This document shows, piece after piece, positions 35,690-44,540 of a DNA stretch of 64,000 nt. The position numbers were made by a program, and so were the translations under genes. Position 1 is the stretch's first letter; each line of letters opens with the position of its first letter. The stretch spans positions 434,001-498,000 of the forward strand of contig NZ_JABJRA010000001.1 of NCBI RefSeq assembly GCF_013155365.1, written 5' to 3'. The notes under the pieces are model-generated. The model was not told the DNA's origin. It searched no databases and saw only the letters and a program-made list of their open reading frames with translations. This DNA is from Nocardioides sp. zg-DK7169 (GTDB taxonomy: Bacteria > Actinomycetota > Actinomycetes > Propionibacteriales > Nocardioidaceae).

Positions 35690-36414
35690 TGGACACCTCC
35701 AGCGGCGTGGGCGTGCTCGACAAGGCCGCCCTCGTGCTCACTGCCCTCGAGTCGGGACCTGCGACCCTTGCCGGCCTCGTCGGCGCCACCGGCCTCGCCC
35801 GGCCCACCGCCCACCGCCTCGCCGTCGCGCTGGAGCACCACCGCCTCGTCGCTCGCGACATGCAGGGCCGCTTCGTGCTGGGGCCCCGCCTCTCCGAGCT
35901 GTCCGCCGCCGCCGGCGAGGACCGCCTCCTGGCCACCGCCGGCCCGGTGCTGGCCCGGCTGCGCGACATCACCGGTGAGTCCGCCCAGCTGTGGCGCCGC
36001 CAGGGCGAGCACCGCGTGTGCGTCGCCGCCGCCGAGCGTCCCAGCGGCCTGCGCGACACCATCCCGGTCGGCTCGCAGCTGACCATGCGCGCCGGCTCGG
36101 CCGCCCAGGTGCTGCTCGCCTGGGAGGACCCCGAGCGCATGCACCGCGGCCTGCAGAACGCCGCGTTCTCCGCCGCCGCCCTCTCCGGCATCCGCCGGCG
36201 CGGCTGGGCGCAGTCGGTCGGCGAGCGCGAGCAGGGCGTCGCGTCCGTCTCGGCCCCGGTCCGCTCCCCCAGCGGCAAGATCATCGCCGCGGTCTCGGTC
36301 TCCGGCCCGCTGGAGCGGCTCTCGCGCCAGCCCGGCCGGATGCACGCACCCGCCGTCCTCGCGGCCGCCGAGCGGCTCTCCGAGTCGCTGCGCCGCGCCG
36401 CCGCCGAGGGCTGA
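35689..36414 (+). CDS. IclR-family transcriptional regulator (NdgR-like)
   Basis: This 241-residue regulator has an N-terminal winged helix (residues 8-65, with LDKAALVLTAL and LARPTAHRLAVALEHHRLV) and a C-terminal IclR effector domain. It sits divergent to leuCD, the position of NdgR in streptomycetes and of its mycobacterial orthologue (Rv2989), which control leucine and other amino-acid genes. The gene probably has a leaderless mRNA. Orthology rests on family plus gene order. Confidence 0.92.
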   Translation: MDTSSGVGVLDKAALVLTALESGPATLAGLVGATGLARPTAHRLAVALEHHRLVARDMQGRFVLGPRLSELSAAAGEDRLLATAGPVLARLRDITGESAQLWRRQGEHRVCVAAAERPSGLRDTIPVGSQLTMRAGSAAQVLLAWEDPERMHRGLQNAAFSAAALSGIRRRGWAQSVGEREQGVASVSAPVRSPSGKIIAAVSVSGPLERLSRQPGRMHAPAVLAAAERLSESLRRAAAEG

Positions 36415-36439
36415 GCCCTCCCCCACGTCCCGCCCCCCG

Positions 36440-36922
36440 CTAGAACAGCACGGGCTCCTCGGCCCGCTCGAGGTCGAGGAGCAGCTGCTTGCGCGGCAGC
36501 CCCCCGGCGTACCCGGTGAGGGTGCCGTTCGCCCCGATCACCCGGTGGCACGGCACCACGATCGGGACCGGGTTGCGCCCGTTGGCCAGGCCGACGGCGC
36601 GCGAGGCCGCGTTGGTCAGCCCGAGGCGGCGCGCGACCTCGCCGTAGCTCGCGGTGCGCCCCCACGGGATCGCGCGCAGCTCGGCCCAGACCCGGTGCTG
36701 GAACTCGGTGCCGCGCGGCGCCAGCGGCAGGTCGAACTCGGTCAGCTCACGGGCGAAGTACGCCGCGAGCTGGCGTGCGGTCTCCCGCAGCACCGGTACG
36801 TCGTCCGCGCGCGGCCCGTCGGGACCAGGGTCGCGGAACGGCGTGAACTCGATCGCGCTCAGCGCGCCGTCCTGCTCGACGAGGCGCAGCTCGCCGACGG
36901 GGCTCTCGATGGTGGTCCACAT
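36440..36922 (-). CDS. ogt: Methylated-DNA-protein-cysteine methyltransferase
   Basis: This 160-residue suicide enzyme takes methyl or alkyl groups from O6-alkylguanine onto its own Cys. The active-site motif is [20 protein letters not shown], and the DNA-binding helix includes [27 protein letters not shown] just upstream of ATG 36922 lies in the end of the preceding gene, with 2 bases between stop and start. It is thus coupled to the Ada-AlkA fusion, and the pair forms an alkylation-repair operon. Confidence 0.96.
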   Translation of the reverse strand: MWTTIESPVGELRLVEQDGALSAIEFTPFRDPGPDGPRADDVPVLRETARQLAAYFARELTEFDLPLAPRGTEFQHRVWAELRAIPWGRTASYGEVARRLGLTNAASRAVGLANGRNPVPIVVPCHRVIGANGTLTGYAGGLPRKQLLLDLERAEEPVLF

Positions 36923-36924
36923 GG

Positions 36925-38433
36925 TCAGCTCTCCCGGGGGATGGGGTCGGGGCGGGGCATCAGGGTGTCCCACAGGTGCAGCAGGGCGTAGGAACGCCAG
37001 GGGCGCCACCGCTCGGCGGCGGCGAGCACCGCGGCCGGGTCGTGGCCCAGGCCGCGCAGCGCGTTGCGGACGCCGACGTCGCTGGGCAGCATCACGTCCG
37101 GGTCGCCCAGGGCGCGCAGCGCCACGTAGTCGGCCGTCCACGGGCCGATCCCGGGCAGCGCGAGCAGCGCCCGGCGCACGTCGTCGCGGTCGGCGCCGCG
37201 GTCCAGTGCGAGGTTCCCGTCGGCGAGGGCCCGGGCGAGGCCGACCAGCGCGCGGCCGCGGGACCGGGGCATCGGCAGGCTCTCGGGGTCCACGTCGGCG
37301 AGGTCGCCGGCACGGGGGAACACGTGGGTCAGGCCCGGCGCGCCGGTCTCGACCGGGCGCCCGTGCACCGCGACCAGGCGCCCGGCGACCGTGCAGGCGC
37401 CGGCGACGCTGACCTGCTGGCCGATCACGGTGCGCACCGCGAGCTCGTCGCCGTCGACGTGGCCGGGCACGCGCAGCCCCGGGGTCCGACGTACCAGCGG
37501 GCCGACCACGGGGTCACCGGCGAAGTGCTCCCCCACCGCCACCGGGTCGCAGTCGCCGTCGAGGAGGCGCCGCGCGCGCTCGAGGGCCGCGGGGACGTCG
37601 CGCAGGTCGGTGAGGCGCAGCGTGGCCGGCACGAACGCCGTGGCCCCGGCGCGGGTCTCGTCCCCGAGGTCGAGGCGCAGCGTGCCCGAGCCGTGCGGGA
37701 GGTCGAGGGTCCGCTCGTAGGAGCCGGTGCCGTCCGACCCCACCCGGGCCACCTCGACGCCCGGCACCAGGTGGTGGGCGAGGAACGCGAGCAGCGCCCG
37801 TCCGGCGAACGGCGTGCGCACCGCGAGGCGCAGCGTGACGGTGCCGGTCGCCGGACGCCCGGCGCGGCGACCGCGCAGCTCGCTCGGGCTCGCGGCGTAG
37901 ACCTCGCGCACGGTCTCGTTGAACTGGCGCACGCTGGCGAACCCGGCGGCGAACGCCACGTCGGCGAGGGCCAGGTCGGTGGTGTCGACCAGCACTCGTG
38001 CGGTCTGCGCCCGGCGGGCCCGGGCGAGCGCGAGCGGCCCGGCCCCGAGCTCGGCGACCAGGATCCGGCCGAGGTGGCGCGGCGTGTAGCCGACGCGCCG
38101 GGCGAGCCCCTCGACGCCCTCGCGGTCGACGACGCCGTCGGAGATCAGCCGCATCGCGCGGCCGGCGACGCTCGCGGCCACGTCCCAGTCGGGGCTGCCC
38201 GGGGTGGCGTCGGGCAGGCAGCGCTTGCAGGCGCGGTAGCCGGCCGCCTGGGCCGCGGCCGCGGTCGGGTGGAAGGTGACGTTGGCGTACGCCGGGGTGC
38301 GGGCCGGACAGCTGGGCCGGCAGTAGATCCCGGTCGTGCGGACCGCGGTGTAGAAGGTGCCGTCGAAACGCCGGTCGCGCGACTTCACCGCGCGGTAGCA
38401 GGACTCGCGGTCCAGCCGGCTCGACGTGCTCAT
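36925..38433 (-). CDS. Ada zinc domain / AraC / AlkA fusion: 3-methyladenine DNA glycosylase II
   Basis: This 502-residue fusion has three parts. Residues about 8-80 form an Ada N-terminal zinc domain with [11 protein letters not shown]...CKRC, including the Cys that accepts methyl from phosphotriesters in Ada. An AraC-type helix-turn-helix follows (about residues 90-185, with [20 protein letters not shown]). The rest is an AlkA-N and HhH-GPD glycosylase with [21 protein letters not shown] and the catalytic Asp in [11 protein letters not shown]. It is thus both a likely methylation-responsive regulator and a repair enzyme. I start at ATG 38433; the frame is open to 38484. Confidence 0.94.
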   Translation of the reverse strand: MSTSSRLDRESCYRAVKSRDRRFDGTFYTAVRTTGIYCRPSCPARTPAYANVTFHPTAAAAQAAGYRACKRCLPDATPGSPDWDVAASVAGRAMRLISDGVVDREGVEGLARRVGYTPRHLGRILVAELGAGPLALARARRAQTARVLVDTTDLALADVAFAAGFASVRQFNETVREVYAASPSELRGRRAGRPATGTVTLRLAVRTPFAGRALLAFLAHHLVPGVEVARVGSDGTGSYERTLDLPHGSGTLRLDLGDETRAGATAFVPATLRLTDLRDVPAALERARRLLDGDCDPVAVGEHFAGDPVVGPLVRRTPGLRVPGHVDGDELAVRTVIGQQVSVAGACTVAGRLVAVHGRPVETGAPGLTHVFPRAGDLADVDPESLPMPRSRGRALVGLARALADGNLALDRGADRDDVRRALLALPGIGPWTADYVALRALGDPDVMLPSDVGVRNALRGLGHDPAAVLAAAERWRPWRSYALLHLWDTLMPRPDPIPRES

Positions 38434-38549
38434 GACCCCATCATCCACCTCCGCCCCGAGCGCCTTCCGGCGGGAATCGGACACGACGGCCCGGATCGCG
38501 TCGGGCCGAAGTCGCGCACCGGTGACCCTCCTGGTGTCAGCATGGACAT

Positions 38550-39737
38550 GTGCCCGAGACCCCGAGTCAGACGCCGCCGCACCGCCGGACCGTCCTCCGG
38601 GTCGTCCTGGCGACCCAGCTCGTGATGGCCCTGCTCACGGCGCTGGTGGTGACGGTGGCCTACCAGCGCATCGACGGGCGCATCGAGGCGGGCGGGGAGA
38701 TCCCGCACGAGGTCAGCAAGAAGCGGCACGACGGGCCCAAGGCGCCACTCAACATCCTGGTGATGGGCATCGACGAGCGCGACTGCGAGGGCTGCGGCAT
38801 CGACGAGGAGGGCGGTGGCGGCGGCTCGGACGTCAGCATCCTGCTGCACATCTCCGCAGACCGGCGCTCGGCGTACGGCGTGAGCCTGCCGCGCGACGCG
38901 ATGGTGGCGCGCCCCGACTGCCGCACCGCCGAGGGCAGGGTCGCGGGCGAGGACCCGGCGATGTTCAACACGGCGTACGCCGTGGGCGGTCCGACGTGCG
39001 CGGTGCAGACGGTGGAGAGCCTCACCGGGCTGTTCATCGACCACTACCTGGTGCTGGAGTTCGGCGGCTTCGTCGACATGGTCGACGCGGTCGGCGGGGT
39101 CACGGTGTGCCTGCCCAAGGCCGTGAACGACCCCGCACACAACATCTTCCTCGACGCCGGCACCCAGGTGCTCGACGGCCGCGACTCGCTCAACTACGTG
39201 CGCGAGCGCACCCAGCTCTCGGTCACCGGGGACATCGGCCGGATGAAGCGCCAGCAGGCCTTCATCGCCTCCCTGCTCAACCGGGTGCTCTCCGCGGACA
39301 CGCTGGCCCAGCCGACGCGGATCTACGACTTCCTCAGCGCCGTCGCAGACTCCATCCAGGTCGACGAGGACCTCGACAGCCTGCGCAAGCTGGCCGACCT
39401 GGCCATGGAGTTCCGCCACACCGACCTGGCCGACATCCGCTTCGTGACGGTCCCCTTCGAGGCGTACCCGCCCGACGAGAACCGCCTGCAGTGGTCGCCC
39501 GAGGCCTCCCGGCTGTGGAAGCGCATCGCGGCCGACCAGCCGCTCGGCGCGGAGTTCTCCGACGACAGCATCACCGTCGCCGACCCGCCGGACGGCACCG
39601 CGGGCGAGCCGTCCGGCAGCCCCTCCGGGCGCCCCTCGCAGGGCGGTGGCACCGGCAACGGCGGGGGCGGCGCGGGCGGCAGCGACGAGGAGGACGCCCG
39701 GCGCGCCCAGGCCCTCGCCAACGGCCTCTGCGCCTGA
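38550..39737 (+). CDS. LytR-CpsA-Psr (LCP) family cell-wall glycopolymer ligase
   Basis: LCP proteins transfer wall polymers such as teichoic acid or arabinogalactan from lipid carriers to peptidoglycan. The 395 residues have a cytoplasmic N-terminus, one membrane helix (about residues 15-38) and an extracellular catalytic domain with LNILVMGIDERD, SDVSILLHISADRR, VSLPRDAMVA and the RERTQLSVTGDIGRMKRQQ block. Four Cys residues (two in CEGCG) could form disulfides. The tail from about residue 355 is a disordered Pro/Gly/Ser stretch. The start is GTG 38550. A tandem-repeat element begins 9 bases after the stop. Confidence 0.93.
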   Translation: MPETPSQTPPHRRTVLRVVLATQLVMALLTALVVTVAYQRIDGRIEAGGEIPHEVSKKRHDGPKAPLNILVMGIDERDCEGCGIDEEGGGGGSDVSILLHISADRRSAYGVSLPRDAMVARPDCRTAEGRVAGEDPAMFNTAYAVGGPTCAVQTVESLTGLFIDHYLVLEFGGFVDMVDAVGGVTVCLPKAVNDPAHNIFLDAGTQVLDGRDSLNYVRERTQLSVTGDIGRMKRQQAFIASLLNRVLSADTLAQPTRIYDFLSAVADSIQVDEDLDSLRKLADLAMEFRHTDLADIRFVTVPFEAYPPDENRLQWSPEASRLWKRIAADQPLGAEFSDDSITVADPPDGTAGEPSGSPSGRPSQGGGTGNGGGGAGGSDEEDARRAQALANGLCA

Positions 39738-39745
39738 CCCCACTC

Positions 39746-39830
39746 GTTGAATCGAGACTTCTGACGCTCGAGTCGAGAGTTCTCGCGCGCGAGTCGAGAG
39801 TTCTCGCGCACGAGTCGAGAGCTGTGACAC
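39746..39830 (+). repeat. B-type tandem repeat array, 21-bp period (4 units), behind the LCP gene
   Basis: Units begin at 39749, 39770, 39791 and 39812, exactly 21 bases apart. The first reads GAATCGAGACTTCTGACG and the next two GAGTCGAGAGTTCTCGCG. Each later unit contains CGAGA-GT-TCTCG, a small inverted repeat. The array starts 9 bases after the LCP stop. The same unit recurs on the minus strand behind the kinase gene at 58909-58963. Confidence 0.9.
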
Positions 39831-39878
39831 CGCGCACACGGCGTACCCCTCGGCGAACGCGTGAGACCAGCGCCACAA

Positions 39879-39940
39879 GCGACGACTCGGCACACCACAC
39901 GCGCCGACTCGGCGGACCACAAAAGCCGACTCGGCGGGAA
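39879..39940 (+). repeat. A-type tandem repeat array, 22-bp period (3 units)
   Basis: The core CGACTCGG starts at 39883, 39905 and 39927, exactly 22 bases apart, with AC-rich linkers (CACACCACACGCG and GGACCACAAAAG). Two of the three units form the mini-hairpin GCCGA-C-TCGGC. About 50 bases separate it from the B array upstream. The core is the reverse complement of CGAGTCG in the B units. Three other loci in the window carry the same array. Confidence 0.9.
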
Positions 39941-39945
39941 ATGCA

Positions 39946-39981
39946 CGAAGGGCCCGGATCCTTGCGGATCCGGGCCCTTCG
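39946..39981 (-). terminator. Terminator of the tRNA-Gln/tRNA-Glu unit
   Basis: A perfect 16-bp stem (39946-39961 with 39966-39981) closes on the 4-base loop TTGC. It begins 8 bases after the 3' end of tRNA-Glu on the minus strand. It abuts the A-type repeat array and may also stop the LCP transcript coming from the other side. Confidence 0.9.
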
Positions 39982-39989
39982 CTTCGACG

Positions 39990-40062
39990 TACCCCCGACC
40001 GGATTCGAACCGGCGCTACCGCCTTGAGAGGGCGACGTGCTAGGCCGCTACACAACGGGGGC
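39990..40062 (-). tRNA. tRNA-Glu (anticodon CTC)
   Basis: The 73-base gene folds as a tRNA: acceptor arm GCCCCCG with CGGGGGT (G1-U72 wobble, as I recall is common for actinobacterial tRNA-Glu), anticodon arm with loop CTCTCAA, and T-arm GGTTCGAATCC. The anticodon CTC reads GAG codons. The 3' CCA is not encoded. It is the downstream gene of a two-tRNA unit and is followed by a strong hairpin. Confidence 0.97.
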
Positions 40063-40173
40063 TTGCCTTGTCATCCTCGATCAATCCTTGCGGATCTCTC
40101 TCGGCCTGACTCGCAGAACTTTATCGCTTTCGCAGTTCTGCTTCAAAATCGTGACCGTGTGGTCTCGATCTCG
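40063..40173 (-). other. Spacer between tRNA-Gln and tRNA-Glu with a hairpin
   Basis: This spacer is noticeably lower in GC than its surroundings. GCAGAACT (40113-40120) pairs with AGTTCTGC (40134-40141) around a 13-base loop. It could be a processing signal in the common tRNA precursor. No gene is visible. Confidence 0.4.
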
Positions 40174-40245
40174 CTGGGATACTAGGACTCGAACCTAGAC
40201 TAACTGAACCAGAATCAGTCGTGCTGCCAATTACACCATATCCCA
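40174..40245 (-). tRNA. tRNA-Gln (anticodon CTG)
   Basis: The 72-base gene begins TGGGATATGGTGTAATTGG, with acceptor TGGGATA pairing with TATCCCA. The anticodon stem ACTGA/TCAGT encloses TTCTGGT, so the anticodon is CTG (reads CAG). The T-arm is AGGTTCGAGTCCT, and the discriminator is G73. CCA is not encoded. It is the promoter-proximal gene of the pair; its promoter should lie in 40246-40301, where I see no clear consensus. Confidence 0.97.
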
Positions 40246-40301
40246 CTGACTTTCCAGTGTTTGTGTCCCCTCCGCTGCGCGGCTGGGCACGATCGGAAAC
40301 A

Positions 40302-41249
40302 TTACACACGGGTGTCCGACGGCGCCAAAACGGGGGGCTTCGCGACCGTCCGGAGGCCCAGGAGACGGGCCGCCCCGACGCTCAACACGAGGAACGACAC
40401 CGACTGGGTGAGCGTGGTCGCGAGGCTCCACCAGCTGCCGCCGGTGGGGTTCAGCACGGTGGTGATGTCGCCGAACGCGAGCGCCAGGCCGAAGGCGAAG
40501 AAGTTGTTCAGCACGTGCATCGCGATGCCCGCCTCCAGGCCCCCGGTGAGGATCACCAGGATCCCGGCGACCAGCCCGAAGGCGAACCGGTCGACGAAGA
40601 TCTGCGGGTCCTGCGCGCCGTGCGCCAGCGCGAAGAGCAGCGCCGGTCCCACCACCGCGAGCCAGCGCGAGCGGACCAGCCCGCCGAAGGCCTGGGTGAG
40701 GTAGCCGCGGAAGACGTACTCCTCCCCCGCCGCCTGCAGCGGGGTCAGCAGCAGCACGACCAGCACGAAGTCGCGCGTGGTCGTGGTCCAGCCGTTGAGC
40801 TGGGTGCTCACCTCGCCGGCGTCCTCGCTGGCCGGCACCACCGCGGCGACCATGAGGGTCACCAGGAGCGCGAGGAACGCCAGGCCCAGGCAGATCAGCA
40901 GCCAGCGCCAGCGGATCCGGGGCGCCACCGAGGCCAGCCACCCGGGCCGCTGGCGGTGCAGCGCCCACGCGACCAGCCAGGTCGCCGGGATCATCAGGGC
41001 GATGGCGACGTTGAGGTAGGCCAGGCCCAGCGGGGTCACGTGGTCGGTGTCGAGCATCCGCTCCACCGAGCTCGTGACGTCGGCGCCGCTGATCCCCAGC
41101 CCGACGGTGAACGCCGCGAGGCTCACCACGGGCGCCAGGACCACGAAGACGACGCTGAGCGTCACGACGCCCACCAGCGGGCGCCAGGGCGCCCACGGAG
41201 CGGCCCGCTGGAGCCGGTGGTACTCCAGCGGCTCCAGCGGCTCGTTCAT
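40302..41249 (-). CDS. CPBP-family intramembrane metalloprotease
   Basis: This 315-residue protein has about eight membrane segments and the CPBP (Abi) motifs: GEEYVFRG with the Glu pair at residues 176-177, FALAHG, and HVLNNFF. These form the metal site of Rce1-like proteases. Substrates of bacterial members are mostly unknown; some cleave peptides or confer self-immunity to bacteriocins. It lies 10 bases after gltX on the same strand, so it may be co-transcribed with that gene. No bacteriocin-like gene is seen nearby. Confidence 0.9.
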   Translation of the reverse strand: MNEPLEPLEYHRLQRAAPWAPWRPLVGVVTLSVVFVVLAPVVSLAAFTVGLGISGADVTSSVERMLDTDHVTPLGLAYLNVAIALMIPATWLVAWALHRQRPGWLASVAPRIRWRWLLICLGLAFLALLVTLMVAAVVPASEDAGEVSTQLNGWTTTTRDFVLVVLLLTPLQAAGEEYVFRGYLTQAFGGLVRSRWLAVVGPALLFALAHGAQDPQIFVDRFAFGLVAGILVILTGGLEAGIAMHVLNNFFAFGLALAFGDITTVLNPTGGSWWSLATTLTQSVSFLVLSVGAARLLGLRTVAKPPVLAPSDTRV

Positions 41250-41259
41250 GCGGCGCGCC

Positions 41260-42741
41260 TCAGGCGAGCGCGCTCTGGAGGCGGCCCAGGCCGCGCTCGC
41301 GCCCGAGCAGCTCGAGGGACTCGAACAGCGGCGGGGAGACCCGACGACCGGTCACCGCGACCCGCACCGGCCCGAAGGCGTGGCGCGGCTTGAGGCCCAT
41401 CCGGTCGATCAGGGCCGCCTGGAGCGCGTCCTGGATCGCGGCGGTCGACCACTCCTCGAGCCCCGCCAGCGCGTCGTACGACGCCTGGACGACGCCGCGG
41501 CCGGTCTCGTCGAGCAGCTTGGCCACGTCGGCCTCGTCGCGCACGAAGTCCTCCTCGGCGACGAAGAGGAAGCCGAGCATCGCCGGGGCCTCGGTGAGCT
41601 TGTTCATGCGCTCGGCGACCAGCGGCATCGCCAGCTCCAGCAGCTGCGCGTCGGCGTCGCTCACCGGCTCCGACACGACGCCGGCGTCCTTGAGGAACGG
41701 CAGCACCCGGTCGGTGATCTCCTCGATCGACAGCAGCCGCATGTGGGCGGCGTTGATCGCGTCGGCCTTCTTGAGGTCGAATCGCGCCGGGTTGGGGTTG
41801 ACGTCGGCGATGTCGAAGGCCTCGACCATCTCCTCGAGGGAGAAGATGTCGCGGTCCGCGGCGATCGACCAGCCCAGCAGCGCGAGGTAGTTGAGCAGCC
41901 CCTCGGGCAGGAAGCCGGCATCGCGGTAGCCGAGCAGGTTGGCCTCGGGGTCGCGCTTGGAGAGCTTCTTGTTGCCCTCGCCCATGACGTAGGGCAGGTG
42001 GCCGAAGGCCGGCGTCTCGGTGGCGACGCCGATCTCCTTGAGCGCCTCGAACAGCGCGATCTGACGCGGCGTGGAGGACAGCAGGTCCTCACCGCGCAGC
42101 ACGTGGGTGATCTCCATCGTGGCGTCGTCGACCGGTGCGGTCAGGGTGTAGAGCGGGTCGCCGTTGGCGCGGGCCAGCGCGAAGTCCGGGACGAACTCGG
42201 TCTGGAAGGAGATCTCGCCGCGCACCAGGTCGGTGAAGGTGATCTCGCCGTCGGGCATCCGGAACCGGACGACGCTGGGGCGCCCCTCGGCCTCGAACGC
42301 CGCGCGCTGCTCGGCGGAGAGCTCGCGGCAGAACCCGTCGTACCCGAGCACCTTGGAGCCGGACTCCTTGCGGCGCGCGGTGACCTCCTCGGTGGTGCAG
42401 AAGCAGTCGTAGGTGCGCGAGGAGCCGCGCAGCTTGGCCAGCACGTCGGCGTAGACGTCGCCGCGCTCGGACTGGCGGTAGGGACCGAACGGGCCGCCGA
42501 CGACGACGCCCTCGTCCCAGTCCAGGCCCAGCCAGCGCATGACCTCGATGAGCGCCTCGTAGGACTCCTCGGTGTTGCGCTCCTTGTCGGTGTCCTCGAT
42601 GCGGAAGACGAAGGTGCCGCCGTGGTGGCGGGCGAAGGCCCAGTTGTAGAGGGCGGTGCGGGCCAGGCCGACGTGCGGGCTGCCGGTCGGCGACGGCGCC
42701 ATCCGCACGCGGACGGGACGAGTGGGGGTGTGGGTGCTCAA
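41260..42741 (-). CDS. gltX: Glutamyl-tRNA synthetase
   Basis: GltX charges tRNA-Glu with glutamate. The 493 residues show [22 protein letters not shown] (class I HIGH-type motif) and [13 protein letters not shown] (KMSKS-type). The helical anticodon-binding domain fills the last third. I start at TTG 42741, which overlaps the stop of the upstream gene (TTGA) and has AAGGTGG 7 bases before it; no better ATG or GTG precedes the HIGH motif. A tRNA-Glu gene lies 1.2 kb downstream. A discriminating or non-discriminating character cannot be judged here. Confidence 0.95.
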   Translation of the reverse strand: MSTHTPTRPVRVRMAPSPTGSPHVGLARTALYNWAFARHHGGTFVFRIEDTDKERNTEESYEALIEVMRWLGLDWDEGVVVGGPFGPYRQSERGDVYADVLAKLRGSSRTYDCFCTTEEVTARRKESGSKVLGYDGFCRELSAEQRAAFEAEGRPSVVRFRMPDGEITFTDLVRGEISFQTEFVPDFALARANGDPLYTLTAPVDDATMEITHVLRGEDLLSSTPRQIALFEALKEIGVATETPAFGHLPYVMGEGNKKLSKRDPEANLLGYRDAGFLPEGLLNYLALLGWSIAADRDIFSLEEMVEAFDIADVNPNPARFDLKKADAINAAHMRLLSIEEITDRVLPFLKDAGVVSEPVSDADAQLLELAMPLVAERMNKLTEAPAMLGFLFVAEEDFVRDEADVAKLLDETGRGVVQASYDALAGLEEWSTAAIQDALQAALIDRMGLKPRHAFGPVRVAVTGRRVSPPLFESLELLGRERGLGRLQSALA

Positions 42742-43547
42742 CGCTGTGCCACCTTGTTCGTGAGAGAGCCGAGTCCGGCGATCGAGATCTCGACCTCGTC
42801 GCCGGGCTCCATCGGACCGACACCCTCCGGGGTGCCGGTGAGGATGACGTCGCCCGGGAGCAGCGTCATGATGCTGGAGACGTGCGCCACCAGCGTGGGG
42901 ATGTCGAAGACCATGTCGGCGGTCGAGCCGTCCTGCACCAGGTCCCCGTTGAGGAAGGTCTGCACGGTGCGCCCGACGGCGAAGTCGTTCGGGTCGACGT
43001 CGGTCTCGATCCACGGCCCGAGCGGGCAGAAGGTGTCGAAGCCCTTGGCCCGGGTGAAGTGGCCGTCGCGACGCTGCAGGTCGCGGGCGGTCACGTCGTT
43101 GGCGATCGTGTAGCCGTGGATGACGTCGGTCGCGCGCTCGACCGGCACGTCGCGGCAGATCCGGCCGATGACCACGGCCAGCTCGCCCTCGTAGTGCAGG
43201 TCCTCGCACTGCGCGGGGCGCTGGATCGCCTCGCCCGGCCCGATGACGCTCGTGTTGGGCTTGAGGAACATCAGCGGCTCGGTGGGCAGCTCGTTTCCGA
43301 GCTCCGCGGCGTGGGCGGCGTAGTTGCGCCCGATGCCGATCACCTTGCTGCGCGGGAGCACCGGCGCCAGCAGGCGCACGTCCGCCAAGCGGTACTCCTG
43401 CTCCAGCGGCTTCACCCCGACGTACAGCGGGTCACCCGCGAGGGCGACCACCACGCTGTCCTCGCTCGGCTGACCGAAGTCGTCGAGCTCTCCCGACACC
43501 ACTCCGTAGAGCGGGTCCTCACCTGTGGTGAACCTAGCGATGCGCAC
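42738..43547 (-). CDS. Fumarylacetoacetate hydrolase-family enzyme
   Basis: This 269-residue enzyme has the FAH fold: [17 protein letters not shown], then [15 protein letters not shown] with metal-binding acids, and the late [20 protein letters not shown]. The family hydrolyses or decarboxylates 2-oxo acids and acylpyruvates. Its coupling to gltX is also seen in mycobacteria (Rv2993c beside gltS), so the pairing is old, though its meaning is unclear. The GTG start is at 43547 after a run of Gs. It diverges from the next gene with 43 bases between. Confidence 0.92.
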   Translation of the reverse strand: MRIARFTTGEDPLYGVVSGELDDFGQPSEDSVVVALAGDPLYVGVKPLEQEYRLADVRLLAPVLPRSKVIGIGRNYAAHAAELGNELPTEPLMFLKPNTSVIGPGEAIQRPAQCEDLHYEGELAVVIGRICRDVPVERATDVIHGYTIANDVTARDLQRRDGHFTRAKGFDTFCPLGPWIETDVDPNDFAVGRTVQTFLNGDLVQDGSTADMVFDIPTLVAHVSSIMTLLPGDVILTGTPEGVGPMEPGDEVEISIAGLGSLTNKVAQR

Positions 43548-43590
43548 CCCCCGACCCTATCGACCCCGGCGCGACCTAGCCTTGGTGGCC

Positions 43591-44466
43591 GTGGAGGTGC
43601 TGGCGCGTGAGGAGTGGCAGGCGCGGGCCGCGGCGCACGCCGCCCGGGTCGACGCCTTCGTCGCGCCCCACCTCGCCCGCCGCGAGGCGCGGGTCAAGCA
43701 CCCGGTGCACGACTTCTTGTTCACCTACTACTCCCAGCGCCCGGCGCAGCTGCGCCGCTGGCACCCGGGGTACGACGTACGCCTCGCCGACGCGCCGGAG
43801 TACGACGGCCTCAAGGGGTACGCCGACGGCGCGGTCACGCCCGCGCACGTGGCCCGGCAGCGCCCGGTGCTGGAGTCGCTGCACGCGCTGCTGAGCGCGA
43901 CCGCGTCGCGCCCGGCGAGCTTCGGGTGCTTCGGCCTGCACGAGTGGGCGATGGTCTACCGCCAGACCCAGGAGCAGACCCGCCACAACGCGTGGCCGCT
44001 GCGCCTCGGCGCCGAGGGCACCGACGCGGTCGTGGAGTCGCACAAGATCGCGTGCAGCCACTTCGACGCGTTCCGGTTCTTCACCGAGCCGGCGCGCCCG
44101 CTCAACGCGCTCGCCCCGACCAGCGCGGACCGCGTCGACTTCGAGCAGCCGGGCTGCCTGCACGCCGGGATGGACCTCTACAAGCACGCCTTCCGGCTCA
44201 CCCCGATGATCAGCTCGGACCTGGTCGCCGACTGCTTCGAGCTGGCCCGCGACATCCGCGTGCTCGACATGCGCGCCGCGCCGTACGACCTCACCGGGCT
44301 CACCGACCACGACGGCTCGCCGTTCACCCCCGTGCGCATCGAGACCCCCGAGGGCAAGGCCGAGTACGTCGCGGCCCAGCGGGGGTTCGCCGAGCGGGGT
44401 GCGCCGTTGCGCGCCGCGCTGCTTGCGGAGTGCCAGAGGCTGCTCGCGGTCCCCGCCCCGCTGTAA
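43591..44466 (+). CDS. Conserved actinobacterial protein, function unclear
   Basis: This 291-residue protein begins VEVLAREEWQARAAAHAARV and contains HPVHDFLFTYYSQRPAQLRRWHPG and GCFGLHEWAMVYR, both rich in His, Trp and Tyr. I recall similar proteins in other actinobacteria, sometimes labelled 3-methyladenine DNA glycosylase, but I see no HhH or AAG motif to support that. Many conserved His, Asp and Cys residues suggest a metal-dependent enzyme. The frame is open from 43525; GTG 43591 avoids overlap with the divergent gene. Its stop lies 1-2 bases before a repeat element. Confidence 0.75.
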   Translation: MEVLAREEWQARAAAHAARVDAFVAPHLARREARVKHPVHDFLFTYYSQRPAQLRRWHPGYDVRLADAPEYDGLKGYADGAVTPAHVARQRPVLESLHALLSATASRPASFGCFGLHEWAMVYRQTQEQTRHNAWPLRLGAEGTDAVVESHKIACSHFDAFRFFTEPARPLNALAPTSADRVDFEQPGCLHAGMDLYKHAFRLTPMISSDLVADCFELARDIRVLDMRAAPYDLTGLTDHDGSPFTPVRIETPEGKAEYVAAQRGFAERGAPLRAALLAECQRLLAVPAPL

Positions 44467-44525
44467 CGCGGGGTTACTGACGCTGCACACACGGTCTACG
44501 GCGCGGGAAGCGTCCACAGCACTGC
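44466..44525 (+). repeat. C-block of the composite repeat element (copy 1)
   Basis: This 60-base block begins ACGCGGGGTT at the last base of the TAA stop of the preceding gene. It matches 49869-49928 at 50 of 60 positions without gaps (counted by eye). The best conserved parts are GACGCTG, TACG, GGGAAGCG and CCACAGCAC. Confidence 0.85.
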
Positions 44526-44540
44526 GGAAGCCGTTTCGAC

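Noticed and set aside
39746..39940. Tandem repeats with regular spacing that might be taken for a CRISPR array
   Set aside because: The 21- and 22-bp periods include the whole unit, there are no unique spacers of 30 bases or more, and no cas genes are present.
39990..40062. G1-U72 wobble in tRNA-Glu as a sign of a pseudogene
   Set aside because: All arms pair well, and I recall the ending GGGGGTA as common in actinobacterial tRNA-Glu genes.
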